Source: Onchidella celtica | Lineage: Eukaryota > Mollusca > Gastropoda > Systellommatophora > Onchidiidae | Assembly: GCA_963931925.1 (NCBI GenBank) | Contig: OZ007567.1 | Coordinates: 91,695,055 to 91,759,054 of the forward strand | Length of the DNA: 64,000 nucleotides | Reading direction: 5' to 3' | Part shown: piece by piece, positions 1 through 11,100 of the stretch | How the letters are laid out: each line of letters opens with the position of its first letter | Numbering within the stretch: position 1 is the stretch's first letter | The notes under the pieces: model-generated | What the model was told of the DNA's origin: nothing | What the model saw: only the letters and a program-made list of their open reading frames with translations | Databases searched by the model: none | Position numbers and translations under genes: made by a program

Positions 1-61
1 ATGGCGTACCACAAGGCTCAGTGCTTGGTCCTATTTTGTTTACTATCTATACTATTCCACT

Positions 62-971
62 ATTTCACCTCATCTTTTCAATATTTATACTGAGCAGATC
101 ATGAGAAACGCAGACATAGAAGATATGGGAATAAAGATCGGAGGCCGAAACATCACAAACCTTCGCTACGCTGATGACACAGCTCTTATGTCAGATAACA
201 TCACCAGCATGAAAAGAGTGTTGCACAGAGTGGATGAAGCGGGCAAGACAGCAGGCCTACACCTAAATGCTAAGAAAACGAAAGTCATGCATACTGGAAC
301 AGGGCACCATGAACACCAGGAGATACTAGTAAACAAAACAGCACTAGAAAAAGTGACTGATTTCAAATACCTAGGATCACATAAATGGCAAGATGGAAGC
401 TGCTCAAAGGACATAAAAACAAGGATAGGAATGGCAAAACACAAAATGGTTCAACTAAACAACATTTGGAAGGATAGAGGCACACCAACGGACCTCAAAG
501 TGAACATACTTAAGTGCTTGATCTGGCCAGTCCTACTATATGGTTGTGAAGCCTGGACACTCAAAAAGGCAGACATAACAAGATTGGAGGCAGCTGAAAT
601 GTGGCTTTACAGAAGGCTACTCAGAATAAGTTGGACAGAAAGGAGAACAAATACAAGCATCTTAGAACAGCTTGGCACCACCAGAAGAATAACACCTGAA
701 ATAAATAAAAGAAGACTTGCATACATCGGCCACGCGGCCCGAAACAAAAGCACGGCCCTTATGATATCAATCCTTCAAGGAAAGACAGAAACAAAGAGAA
801 AACAAGGAAGACCACCCATTACATATCACGATAACATCAAGAAAGTCAGCCAGCTGGAAATAAGTGAACTAACTAGGAAAGCTAAGGACAGGATTGGGTG
901 GAGGAGATTTTGTCGTGACATCCACTGTAGCAGCTAACATCGATGACGATGAAGCCGACAGGTGACAGGTG
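62..971 (+). mobile_element. Young LINE, 5'-truncated copy 1, nested in the older LINE
   Basis: An open coding stretch from 62 to 937 (ATG at 101 lies inside it) encodes an RT palm with YADDTALM, then the C-terminal region with WPVLLYGCEAWTL and RRLAYIGHAARNKS, ending in [16 protein letters not shown]. This is a single-ORF endonuclease/RT type LINE that entered truncated inside the RT domain. The 3' tail carries a short repeat (ACAGGTG twice). An 11-bp target duplication ACTATTCCACT is at 51-61 and 972-982, so both borders are exact. Near-identical 3' ends recur at 3221 and 47398. The clade is uncertain. Confidence 0.9.
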
Positions 972-982
972 ACTATTCCACT

Positions 983-1855
983 TGTACATGAAATAAAGAA
1001 ATTTAATTTACAATATCATTTCTATGCTGATGATACCCAGCTCTACAGTTCTGCCTTGCCATGCGATGTTGACAGCCTTCTGCAGCAGGCTGGAAACTGT
1101 ACAACAGAAATTAAAAGCTGGATGAACCAAAACAAACTGGCTCTAAATGAGGATAAAACTGAGGTTATTTTATTAGGCCGTGAGCGGGTTCTGCAAGAAG
1201 TGGACAGAACTGAGATGATAATTGGCACTAATTCAATAGAAATTTCAAAAAAGTAAAAAACCTAGGGGTTTACATTGATTCAAATCTTTCTATGCCATCT
1301 CAGGTTAGTCACCTCATTCGCATTCTATACATGGAAATCTGGAAAATCGGTAAAATCAGACATCTTATTTCGACTGAAACTGCGGCTGTTTTAGTAAATT
1401 CTTTTGTACTTTCAAAGCTTGACTCCCTTTTGGCTGGAATTTCACAAAAAAATATTAGAAAACTCCAAATTGCTCAAAACAATGCAGCGAGACTTGTTTT
1501 GAAGAAAAAGAAAAGAGATTCAGCATTGCCACTTCTGCAGAGTTTGCACTGACTGCCAGTCGAGAAAAGAATAATGTACAAATTGTCATCCATTTGTCAC
1601 AAATGTGTCAATAATACTGCTCCATCGTACCTAGTTGATTTAACTGATTACTATGTTCCATCTCGTCAACTAAGATCATCATCTGACACTACAAAATTGA
1701 AAGTACCTAAAATGAATCTGTCCACTGTAGGAGAAAAGTCCTTTTCATTTCTTGGCCCTACCATCTGGAACACTCTTCCAAAGACAACCAGGGAAATTAA
1801 TGACATTGGTTCTTTCAAACGCCATCTGAAGACCCATTTCTTTCAGACAAACTAG
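983..1855 (+). pseudogene. RT C-terminal half of the old CR1/L2-like LINE, broken
   Basis: Three consecutive reading segments (to 1256, 1292-1552, 1574-1855) together make the RT thumb and connection region: YADDTQLY, KSWMNQNKLALNEDKTEV, LDSLLAGISQKN and KTHFF near the end. The reading frame changes between about 1250 and 1290. A TGA at 1550-1552 stands where the family usually has Trp in an LHWLPV motif. These breaks show an inactive copy, and the insertion of another LINE at 62-971 removes any doubt. Confidence 0.8.
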
Positions 1856-2170
1856 GCTAGGTGTTTTTCGGCAGCAACAAGAGTAAATATTTTTGAATTT
1901 CTTTTGTGTATGCGTGTGTGTGTGTGTGTGTAAGAGTTTGTTAAAGCGCCCAGAGCTTGTCATCGACGGGGTTGGGCGCTATATAAATGCAATATATTAT
2001 TATTATTATTATTAACAGAAACAGACAATCTGTTTCTATGTACTTGACAACTTGGCGGGAGACCACTAAGAAATGCTGCAGGTTTGCTGAAAACTATTTG
2101 CTAAATTATTAACATTCATAAAATACAGCTTATTTTATTTCTATTCAATTTCTTGTGCCTAATGTCTTAA

Positions 2171-2913
2171 CCCTTTCAGTGCCAGCCCATTTTCCAAGAC
2201 TTTTCCCTCAATGCCAGCCTATTTTCTGTGATTTTTCCCTCAGTGCCAGACCATTTTTGCAAAACTTGTTCTAACAAGGGTGTAATAGAAAAAAATTCAA
2301 ATCTCTTATGATATTGGGAATTTTGTAAGTCTGTAAGAAAGAAACTTTTAGTACATAATGAACATATCAAAGTGGTGGTGGTGGTGATAGTGGTGGTGGT
2401 GGCAGCAGCAGTTTCAGCAGCATCACAAGAATTACAAAAAGAAAATAAACATATATTGCAATACTAACATTCTGACTTTTATTTGGCAGCAAAACTGCTA
2501 AAATCATCAAGACTAATGATTGAACATCATCAATAATCAGCTTCAACTTGACAAAGTCTAGAGGTGTGGGATCAATGTTTATAAACGCGTTCATTACTGG
2601 CTACCGTGAAAATGCAGTGAAGAGACAGTATCTGCACAAAAAAAAGGGAATAAAAAATGAACCGATCAGCCGATCTTTATGATCTGGAGATCAAATTAAA
2701 GCTTATCCAATCAGGAATTAGATTATTGGACTTCTGGAGCCCTAATCACGTTTCTAGGGGGTGTATTTCCTGTTTACATTATCTCACCTCAGGTCGCCCA
2801 AATTTGGGCGATAGGCAGTAAGAGGGTAGTTGAAGACTTCGCCCGAATTTGGGCAATAGGCAAGAGGGTACAAGAAACCATCGCCCGAATTCGGACGATA
2901 GGCATCGAAAGGG
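2171..2913 (+). mobile_element. piggyBac-type MITE flanked by TTAA
   Basis: The 743-bp unit is bounded by TTAA at 2167-2170 and 2914-2917. Its ends are inverted repeats: CCCTTTCAGTGCC on the left and, read from the other strand, CCCTTTCGATGCC on the right. The left end holds three imperfect copies of a segment starting CAGTGCCAGCCC. The right end holds three copies of a palindromic CGCCC-AATTT-GGGCG unit followed by ATAGGCA. The middle has GTG and CAG trinucleotide runs (2371-2411). There is no transposase. CCCTTT termini and TTAA sites are hallmarks of the piggyBac superfamily, so this is a non-autonomous member. It lies in a METTL2 intron. Confidence 0.75.
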
Positions 2914-3220
2914 TTAACTCTCATGTGGAATAACTAGCTGCTTTTGCAGCGAAGCCTGAGGTACAGGAGCTGTCAAAAAACTGCTATGATAATATTTAAA
3001 AACATAGTCATTTATAATAAATAACAAACAAATCCTCTGTCTTTTGTTTTGAGGCAACAGAGTACTGCACATTCAGCTCAGCTGTGTATTTCATTTTATG
3101 AGAAATCAATATGTATGATTATGCCATATATACCTACTTGTTTGTCTTTAATACTGGGAAAACAGTATTGCCAACACCACAACCAACCTGGAAAAGAATG
3201 GTTTGATAACATTTCTTTAT

Positions 3221-3644
3221 TTGTGAAGCCTGGACACTCAAAAAGGCAGACATAACAAGATTGGAGGCAGCTGAAATGTGGCTTTACAGAAGGCTACTCA
3301 GAATAAGTTGGACAGAAAGGAGAACAAATACAAGCATCTTAGAACAGCTTGGCACCACCAGAAGAATAACACCTGAAATAAATAAAAGAAGACTTGCATA
3401 CATCGGCCACGCGGCCCGAAACAAAAGCACGGCCCTTATGATATCAATCCTTCAAGGAAAGACAGAAACAAAGAGAAAACAAGGAAGACCACCCATTACA
3501 TATCACGATAACATCAAGAAAGTCAGCCAGCTGGAAATAAGTGAACTAACTAGGAAAGCTCAGGACAGGATTGGGTGGAGGAGATTTTGTCGTGACATCC
3601 ACTGTAGCAGCTAACATCGATGACGATGAAGCCGACAGGTGACA
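3221..3644 (+). mobile_element. Young LINE, 5'-truncated copy 2
   Basis: Starts at TTGTGAAGCCTGG, which matches the copy at 62-971 from about base 544, and runs to the same 3' tail. The 117 codons from 3261 to 3614 differ from that copy by one residue (Lys to Gln near the end). No clear target duplication was seen. It lies in the METTL2 intron after exon 3. Confidence 0.88.
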
Positions 3645-4172
3645 CCTAACATACCACATTACACTGGTATCATCTCTGCTTGCACCTCCTGTTTCATCGG
3701 TGAGCCATTCAAACTAAAGGACAGCCTAAGCTAACAGGACTTCCGCCATCAACACTTTTCACAATGTGCAGACTTAGCTGATGATATAATTATGATATAT
3801 TTAACTTAAATAGAACATACTAGGCCTTTTCTAAGCACATCCTAACATTTGCCTTTATGTAACTTTTGATGAGGGATGTACCTGCCAAAACTCTTTTGGC
3901 TCCCCCAAACCTTTCTACAAAATTAAAAACGAACAACTTCTGTCTTTAATTTACTACTGGCACGATGCAAAACAAACAGATCAGACCCTCTTTGTGTGAC
4001 CTTCTAACTCAGGGACAAGGTTTATGAAATCTAAAACAGATGGCCAGGTACATCTGAGTTGATTTAAAAGAAATTCACAACACTATGCATCTTTATTCTC
4101 AGTTTTCCACCTCAGGCACTCCTTAACTCGAAGTTAACCTAATTTGAAATGATGTGTTAGAGATAAAATTAC
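3645..4172. other. METTL2 intron sequence, nothing recognised
   Basis: AT-rich non-coding DNA between the LINE copy and METTL2 exon 3. Both strands were checked for the next METTL2 exon, which should start with the VGCGVGNT-type SAM-binding loop. None was found here or elsewhere to the left, so that exon is beyond the window. Confidence 0.5.
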
Positions 4173-6216
4173 CTCAAGTACATTAAATGGACGCTGACTT
4201 TCATGGGAAATACGTTCACCTGCAGCATGTACCCCAAACTTTTCATTGCCAGAATCAATAATTTCCTGTGAGGCACAGCCACTGTCGTTATTTGCACACG
4301 AATTATCAGTTTTCTCACTACACAACTCTGTATCACAGTTCTCAGATGCACTTTCAGATACTGATTTATTGTCAGAATTTGTCATCATTCCGTTTAATTC
4401 TGGAAATTCTGTGAAAAGCCAGTGTCTGTCTTTAAAGAAACGATTTGAATGAATGCCATAAAACTGGTCCCAGTGTTTCATTGCCTCTTTCTCATATTCC
4501 TCTGAAAACAAAAAAATTATTAGACTGTCAATGAGTGGGTATGTGCATCAGTTTCCAGACATGTATCATTTTAAGTTTGCTCTATGCAGAGAGAGTAACA
4601 TCTGCTCACACGCACACTCTTAGCCTGATGTAAAAAAAATGATGAAATATCTATCAGCATTAACCAATGTCAAATTAACGATGTACATAATCTAGATCTG
4701 TATTTAATGCTCCTTGGTAAACAAGCAGTAGGGATTGCCCCATATGATGGACCAAAACATGAGTTCATCAAGAGCTAATATCTTCAGACTTTGTACTGAA
4801 ACTAATGCTGCTTATTAAAGGAAAGATCAGACAGCTGTTATGGCAACTCACTGCTTTTTATGAACAAAAAAACCCCACAACAACAAAGTAATAAAAGCAG
4901 CATATATCACTGGTATCAATGTAAAATTAATGGTATAACATCAATCTCAAACACAGCTGTTCTAGCAAAGTATGTACATCATATGCCCCATGAATATGCA
5001 CCATAGCCAGTTTGACAAATAATTCAGTGGCAAAATCGAAGGGATATTCCATTTGTAGTTACCTCTTTTCTCAGACGAGACTGCATGTTCAGCATGACGC
5101 GAAGCAATTTTCTTGGCCTCTGTCTCTTGTTCCTCATCCCAGACAACATTGTCCCTGTATGACGAGAAGATGCAATTAATAGTTTACCAGCAAACAAACT
5201 AAATGTCATTCTTGGTCTCATTATATGGTATGATGTTTACCATACAAATTTCAGACTGTTTTTGGAAATGGGAAAATATTTAAAACACACACAGCAATGC
5301 AGTCAGTAAAATGTTCAAATCATTCTCACATTTGGGTCATAAACATGTAGGTTGCATTATGAACATAATTGATTGAGAAAAAAATTAAGTTAGGTGTTGT
5401 TTCATTTATCTTTTAAAAGAAATAGTGAAATCCAACACAAAACCTTGCATGGTGTAAATATTTTTTTATGAAAGTTAGTTATAAACTGTTATTCATTTCC
5501 ACCATGTATCTTCAGTTGTCACTGTGATGACAATGCTAATGTCCTTGGTATTATAGCCCACCTTTTCAAGGACAATTTCATGGACATATTGTTCTGCTCT
5601 CTATCTCATTCCCCTATAATTCGAATTTCGAAACCATTTTATTTGCCACAGTACATAATAATAAATCATGTCTTATAATTATAGTTTTTAAAATTGCTGG
5701 TGCAAATGGCATCTGAGTGTACATGACATGGAGGTGGTTTACATTTTATGTTAACTTGTGAAATTAATATTAATCCTTTTATTACTGATGCTGAGAGAGC
5801 TAAATTTTCTCAAATCTGGTTATAAATGAAGATCCATTTATTTCAATTACTTTACTTTTTAAACTTTAAATAGTGAATATTATGAATCCAAATCAGGATA
5901 CTGACCTGCATTTAGAAGTTAGTCATGGATATCCAAAATCTGTAATTGTTGGGGCAGTAAAGAGTTTTAAAACAACAATGTTCTTTCCATATTGAAAGGG
6001 TTAAATTAAACTTTTGAATGATGCTGAATGTCAAACAAATTATCACACTGGCTCATTCCACCTGATAGGCCTAATTGATTTTGATAGAAATACGCACCAC
6101 GCATTGTGTTGGAACACATTTTGCGGATCTGTCAAATAACGGGTTCCAAATTTGGACCTCTTGTCTTCCTCATTTCCAGGGATCTCATCTGGAGAAGCTT
6201 GCTCCTCATTCTTCAT
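4173..6216 (-). CDS. METTL2: METTL2, tRNA 3-methylcytidine methyltransferase, N-terminal exons (partial)
   Basis: METTL2 enzymes place 3-methylcytidine at position 32 in the anticodon loop of some tRNAs (Thr, Arg) using S-adenosylmethionine. Three exons are present: 6098-6216 (start MKNEEQ, then [21 protein letters not shown]), 5063-5154 ([15 protein letters not shown]) and 4173-4501 ([20 protein letters not shown], then [15 protein letters not shown]). Donors and acceptors agree in phase (2, 1, 0). Exon 3 ends NVLE, just before the SAM-binding VGCG loop, so the catalytic domain lies left of base 1. Between FPEL and the domain is a poorly conserved acidic Ser/Asn/Cys linker of about 70 residues. 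The start is the first in-frame ATG of exon 1; the frame stays open upstream to the acceptor at 6282, so an earlier start in an upstream exon is possible. Confidence 0.9.
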
Positions 6217-6282
6217 GACTGGGTCTACGAACGGCTGATTCAAGAATGGAAAGAATAACCCCACATATATACCCGAAGAAAC
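6217..6282 (-). promoter_or_regulatory. METTL2: METTL2 5' leader segment with short upstream ORF
   Basis: The acceptor TTTTCACAG ends at 6283, so this coding exon is preceded by at least one upstream exon. A short out-of-frame upstream ORF (ATG at 6266-6264, TGA at 6242-6240) sits in the leader. Such an ORF usually lowers initiation at the main start. Its use here is not proven. Confidence 0.4.
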
Positions 6283-6328
6283 CTGTGAAAATAAAAAATA
6301 AAAAAATTCATTTCAAATTCCTCTAGAT

Positions 6329-7203
6329 CTTCTTCTTCTTCTTCTTATGAAGTTGATTCGTCTATGTAAAAGACAATCCCTCAACTGCACCATATGCGAC
6401 TCGACGTTACTCCTCTGAGGCTAAAAAACAGGGTAAAAGCCCTGCATATATTAGGACCATTTAAAATATATTCGTTGTGTAAATTCTTTTGTATATATCT
6501 CTCTGGTATAAATATCTCTTGGCATCAAGATTGTGCACAGAAATAGACCCGCACCCTAGATACAATGGTAGCTGCAACGGATAATTATGTTCTTTAATTC
6601 ATTGTCAAAAGCCGCTGCAGACGATAGTGTTTGGACTTCTGCCGGGAGGTTGTTCCACATCCTGATGACATTAGGGTAAAATGAGTGAAGATGGCTGTTA
6701 ATCCGTGAGCTTGGGATGTTATATTTTATGTTATTCCTTCTGTTGCCTCTGGTATTAATGGTGAGGTGGTTCAGTGGGATATGGGTATTTCCTTCCCTGC
6801 CCTTATGAAATATTTTTACTTTGTTTTTTGCTCTTCTTTCTTCTAGTGGTGTCCACTCGAGGTCTCTCATCATTTTATTGACACTACTACTTCTAGCACA
6901 GTCATTTGTCACAAAGCGAGCAGCTCTCCTCTGGACCCTTTCCAGTTGTTCTATATTTATTCGACAGTGGGGGTCCCAGACACTGCAGCCATACTCTAGG
7001 GCGGGCCTCACGAAGGTGTTATAGCATTTTTCTTTTACTTCCCTATCACAGTTAGAGATGTTCCTTTTCAGAAATGCCAGTATACCGTTTGCTTTGTTAC
7101 ATGTGCTATTAATATGTTGGTTCCATGTAAGTTTTCTGTCCAATACCAATATAGATCTAACTCCTAAATATTTAGCCTCATCTGTTTCACTCATTCTCGC
7201 CAT
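6329..7203 (-). mobile_element. LINE 3' end (Jockey/CR1 group) in the METTL2 leader intron
   Basis: A 215-codon open frame encodes the end of a non-LTR retrotransposon RT: EAKYLGVRSILVLDRKLTW, NGILAFLKRN, FVRPALEYGCSVWDP, QLERVQRRAARFV and MWNNLPAEV. These are typical of the post-RT region of Jockey/CR1-group LINEs. After the stop there is a short 3' UTR ending in an (AAG)n tail (minus strand; CTT repeats at 6329-6346). The catalytic domains are missing, so this is a 5'-truncated copy. Confidence 0.85.
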
Positions 7204-7559
7204 GTATAAACTAGTCTGAGGTGATGTTGTGATGTTCTAGTTCCAGTCTAGACCACATATTATAGATCTAGGCCTATGTAGGTAGGCCCAGATCAAGAGG
7301 CACATTTTTATCTGACTAGATCTAGAGTCTAGATCTAGTTGACTCAGTGCGAAGGCCACGCTCAGTTACACTTACAGTTACAGTAGCATTATTCCAGGAC
7401 AAGAAAAGTACCAAAGACTTTCTTCTGCGATGCAGTTGAACAACTTACAAAAAAAGACATAAAAATGGGATAACTAAGACAAGAACTTTATTATTTTATT
7501 TTTAATTAGATCTAGAAATCTAGATCTACTACCAGTGTTTCACATCATGTATGGCATCG

Positions 7560-7709
7560 GTTACTTCATCTGGCACGTTTTGTACACACAAACGCCGGAA
7601 CCAGAACTTCCGCCAGGAAGTGGAATTCTCCAGTTTGTTAAAATTTTGGAATATATCATAACGAAAGATACTTCCCAATATTGTCGCGCTAATCTAATAA
7701 TCTAATCAG
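7560..7709 (+). promoter_or_regulatory. Possible non-coding first exon of EPB41L4A
   Basis: A strong splice donor CAG|GTATGT occurs at 7709/7710, and the first coding exon starts after an acceptor (TTTGTTCAACAG) ending at 8154. A transcribed leader exon ending at 7709 would explain both. Its 5' end and the promoter cannot be fixed from sequence; the start given here is a guess. The interval could also serve METTL2 in the other direction. Confidence 0.3.
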
Positions 7710-7830
7710 GTATGTGTGGGATTAAATTGCACATTGCAAAAAAAAAAAAAAGTATGTCGAGCATACATACACAAACCTTGTACAGAGATATGGAACCGTA
7801 CTTGATAGGTCGCCGAGCTGATGTGCAGAT

Positions 7831-8014
7831 CTAAATCTAGAAATCCAGAATAGACTCGAGTCTAGATCTAGATCTAGATTCTAGATATCTAGATATAGAT
7901 CTAGATCTAAATCTTCTGGTCTAGATCTAATCAGTTTACTAATATTACTAATATTAGATCTAGATCTAGATTCTAGTCTAGATTTCGACTGGAATTTAAT
8001 CTAGATTTCTAGGT
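7831..8014. repeat. AGATCT/TCTAGA simple-sequence repeat
   Basis: Dense runs of the interlocking palindromes TCTAGA and AGATCT, with smaller patches at about 7308-7345 and 7505-7526. The pattern is self-complementary and not coding. It lies in the first intron of the EPB41L4A leader, between the two head-to-head genes. Confidence 0.75.
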
Positions 8015-8154
8015 CTGTCATCAACAGATGTTCCATACCAAGCAGGGATGGTAAGACCAGTCAGTTGAAACAGCTACATTCATAATATTAATAAAATCAT
8101 AATTAATGGGTTACAATTCATTATAAATATTTGTAACTTGTCTTTGTTCAACAG

Positions 8155-8175
8155 ATGGGAGTTGGTGAGAGCTGA
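8155..8175 (+). promoter_or_regulatory. Short upstream ORF in the EPB41L4A leader
   Basis: The first ATG after the acceptor at 8154 opens a six-codon frame ending in TGA at 8173-8175, eleven bases before the main ATG at 8187. It is out of frame with the main ORF. It may reduce initiation or lead to re-initiation; this is inference. Confidence 0.45.
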
Positions 8176-8186
8176 CGACTTTCGAA

Positions 8187-11100
8187 ATGTCAAAAGGAGG
8201 AAGATTGTCTCGCTTCCTCCCAAGGCTATTCCGAAGTGAGAACAAAAAAGCTGGAAGTAGCCCATCAGATGTCAGAGGACCTTCATGTCTCATAGTCTTT
8301 CTAGATGACTCAGAGGAAAATATTGTATACAAGGTAAATACAGTAGACAACGGTTAAACTGAAATCGGTAGGACCACGGGTTTGTTTTCGGTTTAGACAG
8401 AGTTTCGGTTTAGCGCTAGGAGGCTTGAAAAATGCCAGTTTCAAGGGAGGCACCCAAATAATGTAGCCTAAGCGCACAGGCTAAACGAACTCAATACGTC
8501 CTCGCTTACTCTGTGTTTTTGACTGAGAATGACTCAATGAGGGTGGACGATTGCTCAGGCCTAGGCACACTCAAAGCATGGATATGCGGGTGAATGTGGA
8601 CAAACTTTCAGAACAGGGAGACATGCGTGTGGATGAACAGTACAGAACTGCCGTCCCGCCAATCTCGTTACCGTACACGATACCATGAAATGCGCTGTCC
8701 GCGATAACTAGTGTTGTTTCTATGATGTCACACATTTTACATGAAAGGTCAGTCGCGATGTGCCAAACGTCACAACTGCTGCCGTCTGATTTCGGACCCG
8801 TGAGTTTATGGGCCTTCCTCCCTCTCCCCCTATCCCTGTAGTGCTGCCGCTTCCATGTAGGCCTAACTACTGGACAGAACGAAGCATGCTCTGCTCTCAT
8901 TTTTTGAAGGGGCGAGGGGGGGGGAGGGAGGGGTGTAGTGGGGTGATACTGTGTATCGATGTATGGCAAATTACGTTGGACTGGCCACTGAATCCAGCAA
9001 TTTTCTTTTCAGTTTAACCATAGGGTTATTTCGGTTTAGCGCTAGTTTGTTAACAAAGATAAAGAGGAAAAAAATGGGGGATTCTTATTTTCTTTCGGTT
9101 TAGCCATTTTCGGTTTGACCGTTCCCCACTGTATTTCAGAGGTAGAAAAGGTAGGCCTAGTTACAGTTGCCTAAGTTTGGATGCTACAGTTGTGGACACT
9201 TTCACAGAAAATAACGTACTGCAGTAAAGTGCAGAGCACTACCAGGGTCTGCCTCAAAACTTGCTGAAAATAATAAGATGAGAAAATATAGCTCCCTGGA
9301 AAATTGTATAACCTGTTGTCCTCAAGAAGACTGCTTATGCTGTGCATTACAACATTACAAACACTTTCATTCTTATCCCTACTGGGGGCCAGGCTAAGAT
9401 GATGGGAGAGATCACTGAAGATCCCCAACTAGCATTAATGAAATTGAAAAGCAGTGATGCAGTCATCCTAGCTGTCCTACAAAACAAACTATTCTCTTTT
9501 ATCATCCTGCTCATACATATTTTTAATATTTCACCTCTTTAATTTTCAAAGTTTTGGTTTGTCCAACTGTAAACGAAATTAACATGATGCATTTTCAAAA
9601 GTTCGTAAATTTGATTTCATTTTCTTTTTGAAATTGTCTGATTGGTTCTGTTTATATAGTAAAAGTTGTTCAACTTGAAGAGGATGTTAAATGAGCATTT
9701 TTATTCTTTTTACCCAGCATTGGAAGGATTCGATTATAAACCAGTGTAGACCTAGTATCTGTTGAAAATGTTATTGTCAGATTAAATTAAGATACAATTT
9801 GTATGTCTATACCATTCCAATTTTCTAGCAGTTGAGGAGCCCAGAGACATGAAGGGGACAGAAAAACTATTATTGAATTTAACTGTGAAATTAATTGCAT
9901 GACTTCATGGCTCAGATTCTGAAATGTGTTTCCACATGTACAGATTCAGTCTTGGTATTGACTGAATGCTGGGAATGATAGTACTTGTAGCCTTTTACAT
10001 TGAAGATACACAGAAAATGGGAACAGTACCCTGCCATCTAGAGACAGTACTTTAAATGTCAATGTTTTATTTTTTTTATGTACAGGGCAGCTGGAAGGGT
10101 CAGGCACTGTTTAATGTTGTATGTGACAAGCTAAACCTGTCAGAGAAAGATTACTTTGGACTCAGATTTGTTGATGATGCTGGCCAGGCGGTGAGTATAT
10201 TGTCTGGATCTCAGGAAATGAAGAATCAGTCAGTGTTTCATTATTAAACACTCACAGTGCCTGTGTTATTTAAGGTTACTACTACTACTACTATTTCCTG
10301 TTGCACCCACTGGTGCTTAGGGCAGCAACAAAGGATCTCCAGCCCTGTCTGTCCTGGGCCATCTTTGCGAGAGTTCCCCATGAGTGATTGAAGGATTTCA
10401 TCTCTGCCTCGATTGTTCTCCGCCAGGTTGCCTTGGGTCTGCCTCGCTTGCGCCGTCCCTCCGGTGTCCACTGAAGTGCTGTTTTGGTTATAGAATTTGC
10501 TTCCTTTCGCAGCACGTGTCCAAGCCATCTCCATCGTCTCTTCGTGATGATGTTGGCTATTTCTTCTTGCTTGCATCGCCTTAGTAGTTCCTGATTAGAA
10601 ATCTTGTTTGGCCAAAAGATGCGGAGAATCCTACGAAGACATGTGGTGTGGAAGGAAGACAACTTGGCGAGGTCACCTTCTGTCATTCGCCAACACTCTG
10701 ATCCATACAGGAGTGTGGATAGGACACAGCTATGGTAGAGTCTGATCTTGGTGTTGATGCCGTATTGTGTCGATTTCCAGATGTTGCTCATACTTTGAAA
10801 GACAGCCCTTGCATTTCCCAGCCTACTTTGGATGTCCTCCTTTGTGCCACCCTCTGGTCTGATAATGCTACCAAGGTATTTAAATTTGTCCGTCGTGGTG
10901 AGGTTCTTGTCATCTACTTGCACTGGTGCTGGAGTGTCTACATTTAGGGTCATAATCTCTGTCTTCTTCTGGCTAATCCGAAGGCCTACTTTGCATCCAA
11001 AATTATGTAGTCTCTGCGTCTTATTTTGCATGTGTTGGTGACTATGTGACAATAGCGCAAGGTCATCCGCAAAGTCCAAATCCTCTAGGTTGTCGAAGAG

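Larger units (their letters stand above)
1..2014 (+). mobile_element. Old CR1/L2-like LINE, 3' part, split by a younger LINE
   Basis: A non-LTR retrotransposon fragment that begins inside its reverse transcriptase. Bases 3-61 read GVPQGSVLGPILFTIYT in frame 3, the RT segment before the catalytic box. The same reading resumes at 983 and gives YADDTQLY (the catalytic YADD box) a few residues later. Bases 62-971 are a later insertion. The 3' end has the hairpin-like stretch GCGCCCAGAGC...GGCGCTATATAAATGC at about 1947-1990, followed by an (ATT)n tail at 1995-2014. That tail is typical of CR1/L2-group elements in invertebrates. The family name is inferred from motifs, not from a search. Confidence 0.85.

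Noticed and set aside
5993-6004. GAAAGGGTTAA resembling a piggyBac right end
   Set aside because: No matching inverted left end with TTAA was found nearby; the METTL2 intron around it shows no repeat architecture.
8111-8350. 79-codon minus-strand frame over EPB41L4A exon 1
   Set aside because: Antisense of a real exon, no domain.
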